A stretch of DNA of 64,000 nucleotides. Origin: Leguminivora glycinivorella (taxonomy: Eukaryota; Arthropoda; Insecta; Lepidoptera; Tortricidae). Under the pieces are notes generated by a model that ran no database searches, had not been told where the DNA came from, and saw only the letters and a program-made list of their open reading frames with translations. Where the stretch lies: NCBI RefSeq assembly GCF_023078275.1, contig NC_062975.1, forward strand, positions 20,011,641 to 20,075,640. The letters run 5' to 3'. A program made the translations under genes and the position numbers. Each line of letters begins with the position of its first letter. Position 1 is the stretch's first letter. Shown here piece after piece: positions 1 through 11,932 of the stretch.

Positions 1-351
1 TCCCGAAAGTACCCGGTTCCATATTGCTTCGGTACCCAAGATTTCTATATATTTTTTCGAACCTACCATTCCGTTACCGCCATACAAAATGTATGAAAAA
101 ATGGTAACGAAATGGTAAAAAACCCTTGGGACACTTTTTTTCTCCTATAAGAATTGAGAGCTCGCGATTCTGATTGGAAACCTAAAAATTTCTAAATATA
201 AAAAAGTGGGGTGGACAACTTTAAAAAAAATGGCCCATGTGTTAAATATTTTTTTTCTTGGACAGTTCAATAAAAAATAAAATAAAAATATCTGGATACT
301 AGTTCAGACGCTTCAAAAAACTTTTCATTGACTATTGTCAAAAACTGAAAA
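1..351. other. AT-rich stretch without a gene
   Basis: No open frame of note and no repeat that I recognise. It directly precedes a truncated LINE and could be the insertion flank or a decayed 5' part of it. Confidence 0.4.
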
Positions 352-2058
352 ATGTCTAGCTATCCTGACACTATGGTCTACAACGGGGAATCTGCATCAA
401 CACCTAAACAAGTCGTAGATTTATTCTCTAAATTCTTCTTTTCTGTATTTGAGACTAAGGGTGTAATAGACTATGATGCTCTGTCGGATCTGCCACTGGA
501 CGAGAAAGCACCTAACTTATCTGATTTATGTATTAAGAAATCGGATCTTTTCAAGAAACTCTCAGAAGTTGACATAAATAAGGGAATCGGGCCCGATAAA
601 ATCAGTCCTATACTCGTTAAAAACTCTGCAAAGGCGCTTTCTAATCCACTATACATCATATTTAACAAATGCCTAAGTTTAGGTGTCTTTCCTGAACAGT
701 GGAAAATTTCCTACGTTACACCAATTCACAAAAATGGGTCACGCACTGATATCACTAATTATCGACCAATATCAGTGCAATCCTGCATCCCTAAGGTATT
801 TGAGAGTTTAGTACACGATCTTTTGTATCCCTCGATTGCTAGTGCTATTATACCAGAGCAACATGGTTTCATGAAGGGTAAATCTAGTCACTAACCTTAC
901 ACTTTATACAAACTACCTATTAGAATCTATGGATAAAAGAATACAGGTTGATGTGATATTTACTGATTTCAAAAAGGCGTTTGATAAGGTTGACCATTTA
1001 CTGCTTCTGGAAAAACTGGCTTACAATGGTATTCGGGGGAACCTACTACGCTGGTTTATCTGCTACCTTTCCAACCGGACCCAAGTCATTACAGTGAATG
1101 GATTTAAGTCTGACTTTACAACGGTATCTTCTGGCGTAATTCAAGGTTCTATTTTAGGTCCCTTGCTATATATCGTTTTTATAAATGACATAAAGAATTG
1201 TTTTAACAACTGTAGTATTCTCATGTTTGCAGATGACTTAAAAATCTTTAAATCAGTGAAATCTTCTAGTGACATCCACTTAATTCAAGAAGATATCAAC
1301 AACTTTACCTCGTATTGCCATAAAAATAAACTTCAATTAGCGAGTGATAAATGTATGCACTTGAGTTTTACTAAAAATAAAAAAAGAGCATTTGACTCCG
1401 AATACAAGATTGACAATATGGCCATTAAAAAAGTATCATCTGTAAGGGACTTAGGTATATTATTTGACAGTAAACTTGATTTTAACAATCACATTGAACG
1501 AATTATTTCTAAAGCATACCAAATGTTGGGATTTGTTCTTAGAACAGCAAAAGTCTTCAAAAAATCATCAACGTATATTCTTTTATACAAAGCTCTTGTT
1601 AGGCCGCATTTGGAATATGCCTCAATAGTTTGGAACCCATTCTATTCAAAGTATTCCAACGCAATTGAAATGGTCCAAAAAAGTTTTTGCGGGCTACACA
1701 CAGACGCTTAACTGGCAAACGTATGTCCTATTGTAAATTACTAAAACATTACAAGCTAACCTCCCTCGACTCGAGGCGCAAGTGTTCCGATATGATGGTC
1801 CTTCACAACATATGCAGAGACAAGTACAATTGCTCGGAACTGCTTGAGAGCATCCGTTTCAGGGTCCCCGCACGCAGTACTGCCCGACGTAACGCCTTGT
1901 TCGCCGTCCCGACATGTTCATCTAACGCTGGAATTCGTGCACCTTTACGCCGCCTTTGTAATACGTACAACAAGCTGTTCACGGCCGTAGACATTTTCAA
2001 TACAAGTAGAACAAGTTTCCAGAAACAAGTCCTTGATACTTTGGCACAGACAACTTGA
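352..2058 (+). pseudogene. Reverse transcriptase of a LINE, frameshifted
   Basis: The polymerase domain is readable in three consecutive frames (352-894, 929-1711, 1687-2058). Visible motifs in order: GIGPDKISP, YRPISVQSCIPK, EQHGFMKGKSS, the catalytic motif A FTDFKKAFD, motif B GSILGPLLY and motif C FADD. The thumb and a C-terminal region follow. Two breaks, near 890 and near 1690, each behave like a one-base shift; the second lies beside an A-run and a T-run. It is therefore either a decayed copy or one affected by homopolymer sequencing errors. The start at 352 is only the first ATG of a truncated frame. Confidence 0.85.
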
Positions 2059-2357
2059 TACTTAAGTTGTACAATTTAATTAGTATTAGTAGTATTAATC
2101 ACTTTATTGTGTTTATATACAAGCTGTAGGAATAGAGATACGTCATTAGTTCCATCATTACTTAGCCGTTAAGTGCGTTAAGCTTAATTTACTGTAGTAA
2201 TATAAGTGTCTTATCTATATTTTGAAGAGTTCTCAGTGAGAGCGTCTTAGGAGGTAGGTGCACATCTCTTGAACAGTGTATATCGTATCTAATGTAATTT
2301 TGTTTGTGCTTACTTCTGTTGTTTCTCCAATAAAGAAAATAAAATAAAATAAATAAA
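352..2357 (+). mobile_element. Jockey-type non-LTR retrotransposon, 5' truncated
   Basis: Remnant of a LINE: a broken reverse transcriptase frame to about 2058, then a short 3' UTR ending near 2357 in an AATAAA/AAAATAAA-type A-rich tail. The endonuclease half normally found before the reverse transcriptase is missing, as expected from incomplete target-primed reverse transcription. Clade assignment (Jockey-like) comes from the style of the RT motifs and is an inference. No target-site duplication was identified. Confidence 0.8.
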
Positions 2358-2762
2358 CAGTCCCAATAGAATAGGCTGTTCTCGGTAACGTATCCAGAAT
2401 GGCACATCACTAATCTAATCGCATAATATAATTCTAATGGATTCGGTTTATGACAAAAAGTGGTCATTATCTTTTCTGCAAGATTTGATGATATTTACTA
2501 CCTTATTCCTCAAACATTAGATCTACTTTTGACGTACTCGTACTTTGACGTCGGAACTTATCAGACAAGTGTAATACTTAAAATAGGATTCGACATGTAT
2601 TTTTTAAATATTTCGATTTTTTTTACTTATAAGTTGTGGCTGTGTCCTTTGGCCTATTTCCCAATAGTGACAATTTGTCGCCCGACAGTGACACTTTGCC
2701 GTTCATTGCCTATTCAACAAGGAAATATTGATGCTGAGTAACAATCAAATAACAATGTTACC

Positions 2763-2884
2763 AGGGCCACTTGCACCAACGAAGATGGAGGGTTAACCCT
2801 CTGGTTAACCCACCATTTTATATGAAATTTGACAGATGACAGCCCACTAACCCTGAGTTAAGTGGTTGGTGTAAGTGGGCCTTA
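2763..2884. repeat. Palindromic MITE, family A, copy 1
   Basis: About 120 bp bounded by inverted GGGCCACTTGCACCAAC ends, with an inner GGTTAACCC motif. Other copies are at 7013-7124 and 13420-13542, and a degenerate one at about 45960-46095. The structure fits a non-autonomous DNA transposon; the superfamily is not determined. Confidence 0.75.
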
Positions 2885-3034
2885 TTATCAAACTATTTAG
2901 AGATAGGGACATAATTGTCAGTGTCAAGTTTAGTGTCAATGGCTGTGGTGAAATAGCCCACTGGTCGCGGTTTGGTGCAGTAATCGATAAACACTATACC
3001 GCGTGTGGATTCCATACGGGCGAATAATGTATCC

Positions 3035-3187
3035 AGGCCCCGTAGCCGAATGGCATTTCTCCGACGCCAAACGAAAGCGATACGCCGCTGGCTCTGTCGC
3101 GCCAATACGCAAGCGCGATAGAGATAGATATCTACTAGCGCTTCGTTTCGTGAGCGTTTCGTGAGCGATTGTGCCATTCGGCTAGCC
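3035..3187. repeat. Palindromic MITE, family B, copy 1
   Basis: Inverted ends GTAGCCGAATGGCA / TGCCATTCGGCTA around a middle containing AGATAGATATCTA. The same family occurs at 6596-6751, 50829-50995 and 52006-52145, with weaker relatives near 4195-4300, 5868-5935 and 34040-34172. Confidence 0.75.
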
Positions 3188-4705
3188 ACCCTGTTATAGT
3201 ATCTGATCAAACGAATCGTATAGGATAATTATTTTGTTAAAAAGTGTTATTAATTTTGAGTAATGAATTTTTTTAATCTGACCAAGCGGCAATGTACGCC
3301 GTCAAACTTAATTTCACATGACATAAACGTCATGTCGTAATGACAATTAGGTAGGTACGCTAATTGATGTAGACGTAATACATTGCGTGCTGAATTATTA
3401 TGTATGAAAAAAAAAATCTGGTCTATTCAAAAAGAAAACATATAGTTAAGCTCCTTGGGTCTGATACTAATCGTTATTAAGATATTCGCCCGTATGGAAT
3501 ACACACGCTGTATATTTAAAACGAAAAATTTACCTGGTATACACAGGGTGTCTCACGGCCATGCCACATGGAGGGAAAGTACCTTAAAATAAATATCAAT
3601 TTCAATTTATTTTATTTCAGACAAATAAGTCCATAATTTTGTCAATCAACATTACAAACTTATCACTCTATGGTTAGTAACATAGTACATAAATTAAATT
3701 AAAAACAACTCGACACATACCATATAGATAAGGGTATTTTGCTGAAAGAGATCTATTTTATTGTTAAAAGTAAGTAAAACTGCATTCATATATTTTTGAA
3801 TAATTATATGGTTAAAACGGGAATCGAACCCGCTACATGAGAAAAAAACAGCCTGTAGTTTAGTCAGACCGATTGAAAGGTTTCATCACAAGGATTTTTT
3901 TTCATAACACAGTGTCGGAAATAAAAGGACGACCATGAATTTTAACATTTTACGTAGCCTTAAATTTTTTCCATACAATTAAAAAAAAAACAAATCTTTG
4001 TATGCAGGTTTACTAAGTTTTAAAAATAAAATAAAGAAGGCTTTTCTTTCAGCAACATATTCTATCTCCGATCCCTCTATGTGGCATAGCCCTGGGACAC
4101 CCTGTATAATCTATCAATACCTATTTCCAGCACTAAGTGCTCCCATCCTTTCCAGGTGGCCATGGCCAAGCACGCGGAGACGATGTGCATTGCCGGTCTA
4201 GCCAAAGTGACGTAATCTTGCTCTGTCGAACTACAGAAGAACGACAGGGACAGCTATCTACAATACGTGTACATAACGTAATCGATTGTGCCGTTCACTA
4301 GGCGCACTCGACGCCAGACGCCGACAGAAATTCAGTCTAGCTCTGTCACACCAAGCTACGAAACAGATTACCGTGATCGTTTGTGCTTTTGGCTACGTAC
4401 TCATTTTATACACATTTGCAGCAAAAATGGGTCTCAGAATCAATGATGCTAAAACGAAACATCGCCATGAACTGGTACAGGCACAGGCGTGGTCATAATA
4501 CCTATACAACCAAAGAATATGATAAGCATCTTCTAACTGACATTGTGCAGTCGCCGTGGTGGAATAGTTGTCAATGGGTCTATAGATTTTGAAATCCGTT
4601 AAAAGACACGGCAGCTGCTGAAGGATTCGGATTCGAAATAAATAATTCGTCTATATTGTAGACAAACTTTCTTTTTGAACTATAAACCGCACGTTGAAAT
4701 GAGTA
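3188..4705. other. Intergenic or intronic stretch with decayed repeats
   Basis: No gene recognised. It holds a tRNA-like T-arm remnant near 3815-3840 (GGGAATCGAACCCGC, antisense) and decayed pieces of the family B palindrome. Short open frames here show no recognisable domain. Confidence 0.4.
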
Positions 4706-5338
4706 AAGGTTTTCCACCGGCAGAGCGTGAATGGGCAGAGTGGAGAGGGAATTGAAATCGCTCTGACCCTTTTCCACTAAAAATTGCCATTAATAGCCAT
4801 CGCGAGCCTGCGCGAGCCTGCGCGTGCCTGCGCGTGCCTGCCGTAGATTGTAGGTTTCATACGATACTCTATGTCAAAAGCAATACGGTACATTTTTACA
4901 GTAACAAATATCTCAATTCAAGTCTCGCATATCCTCTTCAATCCGCGCCTCGCGATGTCTCGTCGCGCCCTGCCGGTAGAATACCACCTTCGAGTTAATT
5001 TATACTCTAAGTAGGAAGCAATACGGTTAATATTTACACTAACAAATATTTCAATTCATGTCCCGCACATCCACGTCAATCCACTCCTCTCCACGCTAAG
5101 CCACTTTTCGTCTCGCCCTGCCGGTGGATAACTACCACCAGAGTTAATTTATACTTTAAATCGGAAGCAATACAGTTCATTTTTACGCGAATAAATATCT
5201 CAGTTAAAGTCCCGCACATCCCAGTCAATCTTTACTGTTTCCACCGAAGATGCGCTGGGCGAGAATCGAAAATTTGCCATACAAATTTCAATTCCCTCCC
5301 CGCTCTGCCCATTCACGCCCTGCCGGTGGAAAACCACC
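4706..5338. repeat. Terminal-inverted-repeat element with internal tandem repeats
   Basis: The left end (4706-4758) and right end (5284-5338) are inverted copies of about 50 bp containing TTTCCACCGGCAG and GGAGAGGGAATTGAAAT-like words (slightly diverged). Between them about three diverged units of roughly 145 bp repeat the string GAAGCAATACGGT and end in CTGCCGGTGG. A short GCGAGCCTGC / GCGTGCCTGC tandem lies at 4800-4843. No protein is encoded. Confidence 0.65.
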
Positions 5339-5960
5339 TTAATTATGTTTACAAATCGTCACTACTTTGGTAGTGACGAAATTTCACTTTAGTCAATGTC
5401 ATAATGTCAAAACCATGTCAAAACCTATGGTCAAAACCATAAACAATAGTACTCTTCATAGTCAAAACGACATTGTCAATGCGACTTGTCATAATAATAT
5501 TTTATATTCGTGTTTTACACCTATTATGTTTAAATTTGTAGAGTTTTACTAAAATCAATGCATTTCGTATCATACGGGGGACCTTTATTGGCCACCAATG
5601 TCGCACTACGTGAAAATCCACTACGGGCCTTACGAGGCGTTTCATACTACGTCGCACAAACCTGCTAAAATTGTTGGAGTCAGAGGTGGGTTCATACAAT
5701 TTAGGCCTGTATACAGTGGGCAGCAACTAGTGCAATTTCCTATGCGAATTTAGTACATTTACTAATCAAACAACGCAATGTATTGCTATGTTGCAAGCGA
5801 GTTCTCGCGCCGTGTTAATGGGCCCTTCGTCTTATCCTGTCTGTCTAGCAGAAGAGATAATACATATAGCCAAGTGGCGTTTCGATCGCTACTGAGCATG
5901 AACGGTCGTCACTTCGGCTAAGCTCACTGATACCCCCATTTAGCATTAACAAGAGAGACG

Positions 5961-6253
5961 AGTGTCGGGCCACACTCAGTGTAGGGTTCCGTAGTTTCCC
6001 GTATGTTTTTCAAAAACTGTTCAACCAATCAAGTTCAGAATAATTTTCCTAGATAGGGTTTATAAAGTTCTACTTCTGAGATTTTTTTCATATTTCTTAA
6101 ACTTAAGGTTCAAAAGTTAGAGAGGGGGGGACACATTTTTTTTTTACTTTTGGAGCGATTATTCCGAAAACATTAACATTATCAACAAATGATTTTAGTA
6201 AACTCCGCGGACGGACGGAGTTCCTAGTTGACTACGGAACTTAAAAACTTAAA
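5961..6253 (+). repeat. Dispersed repeat, GTGTCGGGCCACGCTCAG family, short copy
   Basis: Begins AGTGTCGGGCCACACTCAGT and ends with a GGACGGACGGAG / GTTGACTACGGAAC segment. A longer copy is at 11933-12575 and an inverted one at 18405-18984. It is a dispersed moth-type repeat of unknown class. Confidence 0.6.
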
Positions 6254-6405
6254 AACCAAGGCAAGTAAAACCTAAGTATGAAAGTAGTATGATGCCTCTA
6301 TAGTGTTACAGATGTCGATGAAAAAGGTTTACCATCAGGAGAATCCTACGTTGAATTACATATATTATCTACCATAAAATCTAATGATGTTGTATTGTTA
6401 AATAG

Positions 6406-6491
6406 ATAAGCTCCGGCGGCTGGGCTATCGAGTCGACATCAACCCTGTGGAGTTCATTGACTACTGCGTCTTTGAGATCATGGGGTACCAG
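6406..6491 (+). CDS. Candidate internal exon of an unrecognised conserved gene
   Basis: The 86 nt segment is preceded by an AG (TTGTTAAATAG) and followed by a strong donor (CCAG|GTATGT). Read in the frame that ends in phase 0 it gives KLRRLGYRV, then DINPVEFIDYCVFEIMGYQ, with third-position GC preference unlike the AT-rich surroundings. The next coding segment on this strand, at 25504, starts in phase 0, so the two could be consecutive exons across a 19 kb intron. I do not recognise the family. No earlier exon is visible, so the 5' part would lie left of the window. Alternative: an isolated exon fragment. Confidence 0.5.
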
Positions 6492-6571
6492 GTATGTACT
6501 TACGGTTGGATTTCGTAGTGACGCAGTTTCGATAGTCGTAGTTACACAGCGTACTTAAGCTGATGCGCACT

Positions 6572-6860
6572 TGCGTTTTCACATTATCCGATCAGCGTGC
6601 GTAGCCGAATGGCACAAACGCTCACGAAACGAAACGCTAGTAGATATCTATCTCTATCGCTCGTGCGTATTGGCGCGACAAAGCCAGACTAACTGGCGCG
6701 GCGTTTCGTTTTCGTTTGGCGTCGGAGAAATGCCATTCGGCTACACACGCAGATCAGATGCTGGAAGGATTTCAAAGGCAAAAATCAAAGATGGCGGCTT
6801 GAATGTATTTGATATCGGTCCTACATCCGATATCGGATCGGATAATGTGAAAACGCACTA
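6572..6860. repeat. Palindromic MITE, family C, interrupted copy
   Basis: Ends GTTTTCACATTATCCGAT and its inverse, with inner CCGATATCGGAT palindromes and the phrase AAGATGGCGGC. It is split by a family B MITE inserted at 6596-6751. Other copies: 23303-23420 (incomplete), 31549-31685 and 51811-51951. Confidence 0.75.
6596..6751. mobile_element. Family B MITE nested in a family C MITE
   Basis: A 156 bp palindromic element starting CGTGCGTAGCCGAATGGCA and ending with its near inverse. It is flanked on both sides by GATCAG (6590-6595 and 6752-6757), which reads as a 6 bp target-site duplication made in the family C repeat. Confidence 0.75.
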
Positions 6861-7012
6861 AGAGTATAAACTAAAGCACTGTGAAACTAAACATACGGAA
6901 TAAAAACACAAAAGTAAGAAAAATAGAAACAACAAAACAAGAGATTAACTATATTTAGATGAAAGCCACACCACCACTTCCACTATCTATTATCTTAGTT
7001 TACGCAAATCTA

Positions 7013-7124
7013 TAAGGCCCACTTGCACCAACCATTTAACTCAGGGTTAGTGGGCTGTCATCTGTCAAATTCTATATAAAATGGAGGGTTAACCCTTCAT
7101 TTTCGTTGGTGCAAGTGGCCCTAA
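7013..7124. repeat. Palindromic MITE, family A, copy 2
   Basis: Opposite orientation to copy 1, bounded by TAAGGCCCACTTGCACC and GTGCAAGTGGCCCTAA. Confidence 0.75.
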
Positions 7125-7424
7125 GTGTTTACACTCGGTCTCATTAGGCGCATTGTACACGTAGAGAGGGTCATCGGGGTCTTGACTTCCTCTGGAGCCT
7201 TGGCTGCGCCTGGAATGTGACCACGTGTCCCCCTTCTTTGGGGCCTAGCCTGACCCTTTATTTTGACCTTGTGAAACCGTGCTGGGCCCATAACCTGATG
7301 AAATAAGTAACACAAGAGACTTTTAAGACTTATATTAATAATAAAATAAAATATTCAAATTATACTGGATATTGGAGATGAATTTTGATGGATGGCGGAG
7401 AGGGAGGGGTAAACCCAAACAACG

Positions 7425-7787
7425 ACAATAAATAAATAAATAATAAATATTGGGGACACCTTACACAGATCAATTTAGCCCCAAACTAAGCAAAGCTTGT
7501 ACTACTTATGGGTGCTAAGCGACGATATAAATAAATAAATAAATATTATATAGGACATTCTTACACAGATTGACTGAGGCCCACGACGGTAAGCTCAAGA
7601 AGGCTTGTGTTGTGGGTACTCAGACAACGATATATATAATATAACAATACTTATATACATAGAAAACATCCATGACTCAGGAACAAATATCTGTGCTCAT
7701 CACACAAATGAATGCCCTTACCGGGATTCGAACCCGGGACCGCGGCGTAGCAGCCAGGGTCACTACCGACTGAGCCAAACCGGATTG
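7425..7787 (-). mobile_element. tRNA-derived SINE, two overlapping copies
   Basis: The antisense Pol III B box GGGATTCGAACCC lies at about 7722-7736, followed by the tRNA-like head, so the SINE reads leftwards. The body contains GAAAACATCCATG and the tail is AATAAATAAATA. A truncated sister copy (GGGGACACCTTACACAGATC) abuts the tail side. Related copies are at 27363-27560, 44776-44990 and 55495-55735. Confidence 0.8.
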
Positions 7788-8220
7788 TGTGAAAGAGGAT
7801 ATGAGAAAGAAAGATTGTGAGTGTTGAGATGGCGAAAGATAGAGGAGAATGGAATAGGAAGACATGTTGTACCGACCGTGGGATAAGGAAAGGAGGAAGA
7901 AGAAGAGACACGACAGTAGTTGTGACGCAGCAAATTAACAAGGCAGAGAGAGCTCATAGTTTTTGACAAGTACAAAAGTTAGACCATGAAACATTGCAGT
8001 GACAATTTATGTAGGCGCTAGCGTTCACTTCGACAGCTTTAATCCGGTTGGCCGAGGCGGGTACCAGCCCACCAGACTATTGTCAATCTATAGATCAAAA
8101 ATACACGGTGTAACGTAGGAAACCGAATAATTTTAACAGGGTATTCCTTATCCTCGTTGATAGATATCAAAAAGTAACTAATAACTCATTGCAAAAAAGT
8201 ATTTTTTTCGAAAAAAATGG

Positions 8221-8310
8221 ATTAGAAAGAGACAAAAAGTAGCCTATCACACTCTCTACTCTCCCCAGCCCTTCAACTATCTCCCCTTAAAAAATCACCG
8301 TAATTCCCCG
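8221..8310. repeat. Fragment of the AGAAAGAGACAAAAAGTAGCC repeat
   Basis: Truncated copy of a dispersed repeat whose fuller copies (20421-20566, 35286-35448, 44587-44775, 51012-51190, 54903-55082) run from TAGCTTTTGCCCGCGGCTTC to TATAATATTAGTATGGAT. Confidence 0.6.
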
Positions 8311-8339
8311 TTAAGCAAGCAGAACTTGCGGTAACATTG

Positions 8340-9160
8340 CTCAATGCTACATCTGGGAGCTTGAAACTTACAATTGCAAGCTTGAAACGTTTGAGCAACG
8401 TTTGAGCCATATTGATGTTAAACGCTTTCGGCCGCGCTGTAGATAAACCCTGTAAGTTTCCCAGATCGGATTTTTACAACTTTCTATAACTTTGAATAGC
8501 AATGTTGCTGATACATTGAAATATAAACTTACTAGAAAGTTATGACGAAAACTTTTAAGAAGTTCATTTTTGTACATTGCATCAATAGCACATTATGCAA
8601 CTTGTCCGTAACATACATGCTATTCATTGCGGCAATGTTACATTCATAATACACCAAAAAGTTTGATGTTGTATATTGTATTGACTTTTCACCGATACCT
8701 TTCAATGCGTTACAAATATAACATTGCTTTAATAACTCTAATGAAGTTCCTTGCAAGTTACGCATGTAATGTACCTAAAAGTAGCTCTCATAATGTTTCA
8801 TTTGAAACTTCTGGAAATGATTATATTTGGTATGTTGTGTCAACAAATCACTGGTAACTTTTGTGAAAGTTACTTGTGAACCGTTCACACAATATTTCAT
8901 AGGGATATTTCAGGGAACGTGATTTTTGTGGTTGGTAGGACGTCACAAATATAACTGCCCGCAAGGTGCTCTGCAAGCTGCGTGAGCCTGAGCGAGCCTC
9001 GTGCGGCTGCCAGCTGCCGGTTCAAAGAGAACTCGCTTGATTCGATCGCGATTCTATTGAAACAAGCTAGATTCTCTCCAAAAGCCGACAGCCAAAGGCT
9101 AGCGCGCGAGTACGCTCGACAGGTTCGGATCCGTGCGCAGCTTACAGATACTACCCAGCA
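8340..9160. other. Gene-free stretch with recurring TTGC/GCAA-AACATT words
   Basis: Many partial repeats of the type ATTGC(A/G)GCAATGTTAC occur on both strands without a fixed period. A similar texture is seen at 24560-25430. No coding signal was seen. Confidence 0.4.
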
Positions 9161-9745
9161 TAATTTTAATGATTATGTATGATCAAAATAACTATAAACG
9201 AAAAAGTCAAACTTAAAAAATACCTCACACAAAAATCATTGATTGTAAAACAAAAACATGGATATACAGACAACATAATTATTTTATTTAAAGTTTTTTC
9301 TTCAGACCGCAAAAACAGCACCATACTAATGAAAAATGATATGAATACTTATGTAGAGTTAGACATTTGAATTGAACATAAATGTTATCATAATACACAC
9401 AAACACTATTTTAAAACACTGCGTGAATACTACGACGGTTAAGAGCCCGCAGGACCCGAGCTCCTTCTCATATTTGAGGAGACCACCCGTCGCGCTGAAG
9501 AGGCGTCACTAAGGCCGTTCGCAGACGCACCTTCTCAAGTCCTCCTCGCCTCAAGTGACATACCTGCAAAAAAATAAATTCATTCAATCTATAATTCTGA
9601 TTGTACACATGAAACATGAGTTTGCCGCTGATGAGATGAAGGATTTATGATAATTATTTTGTATGATTTAACTTATTGATTATTTGTTTGTCCTTTCCAG
9701 TACTCGGGACCATGGGGTCCCGGACATTTGGGAGGCATGTGTGGG

Positions 9746-9786
9746 GCCGAAGCCAACAGCACGGCCTCTGTGCTGTTGGCTTCGGC
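9746..9786. other. Perfect 16 bp hairpin in a repeat-like block
   Basis: GCCGAAGCCAACAGCA (9746-9761) is followed after 9 nt by its exact inverse complement (9771-9786). The surrounding block (about 9700-10080) looks like an untranslated part of some mobile element, but I cannot name it. Confidence 0.6.
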
Positions 9787-10470
9787 TGTGCTTTCTAGAC
9801 AATTTACTCTAAATGTAATGTGACACTACCCGGCGATTATCCCTGTCCGCACTATAGTAATGCACCCAAGGACAAGCGCCGGTTAGTGTAGAACTATTGA
9901 TAGAAAAAGGTAAATAAAAGAAACCGGGCTATTAGGTTGAATTGCTGGTGGACTTGTAACCGGTACTATGGGAGACTATGGCACCTGCCTTGATCATATT
10001 ATGTTATAAAAACATGAAAAAATAGGCAGGCGGTGACTAGCCAATTATTATTATTTGCCTGCTCTCATCCTGCACAGTCTCCAATACGTCTGCACGATTT
10101 CTTAGAAACTGATAAGTCTTCAAGAGGAGACTTTGCAGTGTGGTTTTGTACATGGAATTTTCGTGTACTTAAAATATTTTATACCATACAAAATTACAAA
10201 TGAAGCATTAGATAATTATAAGAAACACATTGGCAAAAGTTATTTTTAAATCAAATTTCTATTGAATATGTCTGATAGCGTACATTGGGGTAATTTCGAA
10301 AGTCACAGAAAAATCACCATTATTTCCATCATATCAATGTTCCCCTTTCGAAATTACCAGAGCATTTCTGTGGTTCGAAATTGCCCCAACGCACCCTAAA
10401 TGAGTTGACGTCACTAAACACGAAAGTCGTACTATTTCCATAATTAGCAAACTTAAAAAGAAGCTGATTT

Positions 10471-11129
10471 GTGTGCTACTCTGCGGCGGCGGCATATGTA
10501 CGTATGATGTTTATGACTATACCTATACTGCCCTGCTAAGCCGAGTGGCGCTGTCTCAAAACCAAATGATTTTGGAAACGTAAACGTCAGTGATATTATT
10601 ATTTATTTAGGTAATCACAAACATAAATCTCTAATTAATTTACATAGTATCGTTAAACCAATAAGGTTTGTCTCGATACCTATTCCACAGATACCTATAG
10701 ATACTTTATAAGTTAATTATGGATTTTCGTTTGAGATAGCGCTTTTCGGCTTAGGCCTCCTAAGTATAGGGGGAAACGAAATAATGGGCTTCTAAATCTC
10801 CGTCTCACTTACCTGTACACCTGGCATAATAGCTCATAAGGTTCAGGTGTAATGCGGAATTACTGAAAGTAATGATTTTTTCAATACGTACATAATAAAC
10901 GACATTTGTACATCAATTTCCATAAGAAAAAAGTAAATAATGTAGATTCTATCTATGAGTACTGATACAATCAAAGCCCATTATTTCGTTTCTCCCTATA
11001 GGTGCAGTCATAAACATCATACGTACATATTGTACGTTATACGTAATTACGTACATCATTTTACCATATAGTTAGTTGAAGTTCATTATGAAGGCGCCGC
11101 CGCCGCCGCCGCGCCGCAGAGTAGCACAC
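10471..11129. repeat. Terminal-inverted-repeat element with a CGG/CCG run
   Basis: Begins GTGTGCTACTCTGCGGCG and ends with the exact inverse complement. Inner matching arms include ACGTATGATGTTTATGACT and the pair GAAACGAAATAATGGGCT (about 10772) / AGCCCATTATTTCGTTTC (about 10976). The GCC-triplet run at 11094-11114 yields a spurious poly-proline frame. Confidence 0.65.
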
Positions 11130-11184
11130 GCTGAATTGACTAAAAGGAAAGTAGACTATTCTTTCCACTTAATGCTAGTATTGC

Positions 11185-11297
11185 TAGTGACGCCGTGTCT
11201 TGCGAGGGCGACGGTCGCCGTCGCGTCTCACACTTCCATATCGATAAGGTTTGATTTCGTATACGTCGCATCGCCCACGCAAGACACGGCGTTAGTT
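11185..11297. repeat. Palindromic MITE, family E, copy 1
   Basis: Inverted ends ACGCCGTGTCTTGCG(A/T)GGGCGA around GATATGGAAGT-like and ATACGTCGCATCGCC words. A second, inverted copy is at 19361-19462. Confidence 0.65.
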
Positions 11298-11406
11298 ACA
11301 CTGTCCAGTTTTTGGACAACTATATATATTATAAGAGTGACCCACAGGTCAGTGCGTTCCCTAAGCGAATTCAAGGCTCTCAAATTTGTTGAAACATGGT
11401 CTACAA

Positions 11407-11870
11407 TAGGGTGGTCCACATTTGTATGGAAGAAAAATAAATATGACTAATCCTTTCTCCACATGGTTCCCTTTGTTCTATTATGAATTAGTAGTTTATG
11501 TACCAAATTTTAACCCATTTGCTCATTATTTACAGGTCGCTCAAGATACATTTAAAATTGGATATCTCCTATAATAAAATAAAAACCGAAATAATTAAAA
11601 CATTGCAAACTGCCCGGTTCATGTTTTATTTAGCTCTAATGAAATAGGGAAAAATATAATTAAACCATTAAAATACCTCCATGTAAGATTTTTTCTTTAG
11701 TCAAGTTCATTTCATACATTTCAGTATGGCATTATTGCTTTATTTTGAGCGACCTCTAAATAAAGTCTGATTGTTCTCAAAATTGGTTGACATGATTTTA
11801 ATAAGTTTTCGTGTAGAAATAACCATGTGGAGCTCAAACAATAAAAAACATTTTTTTTTGGACCACCCTA
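11407..11870. mobile_element. hAT-type MITE with 8 bp target duplication
   Basis: 464 bp, inverted ends TAGGGTGGTCC / GGACCACCCTA, flanked by GTCTACAA at 11399-11406 and 11871-11878. The 8 bp duplication and the end sequence fit the hAT superfamily. No transposase is present. Confidence 0.8.
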
Positions 11871-11932
11871 GTCTACAATAAATTTAATCGACTTATGAGA
11901 TTTGTTATTCATAGACTCATAGTAAAGTGTAA

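Noticed and set aside
3815..3840. tRNA gene
   Set aside because: Only a T-arm-like piece is present; no other stems.
11076..11450. 124-residue frame starting with a proline run
   Set aside because: Produced by a GCC-triplet run and a MITE; no codon bias or homology, and it crosses element borders.
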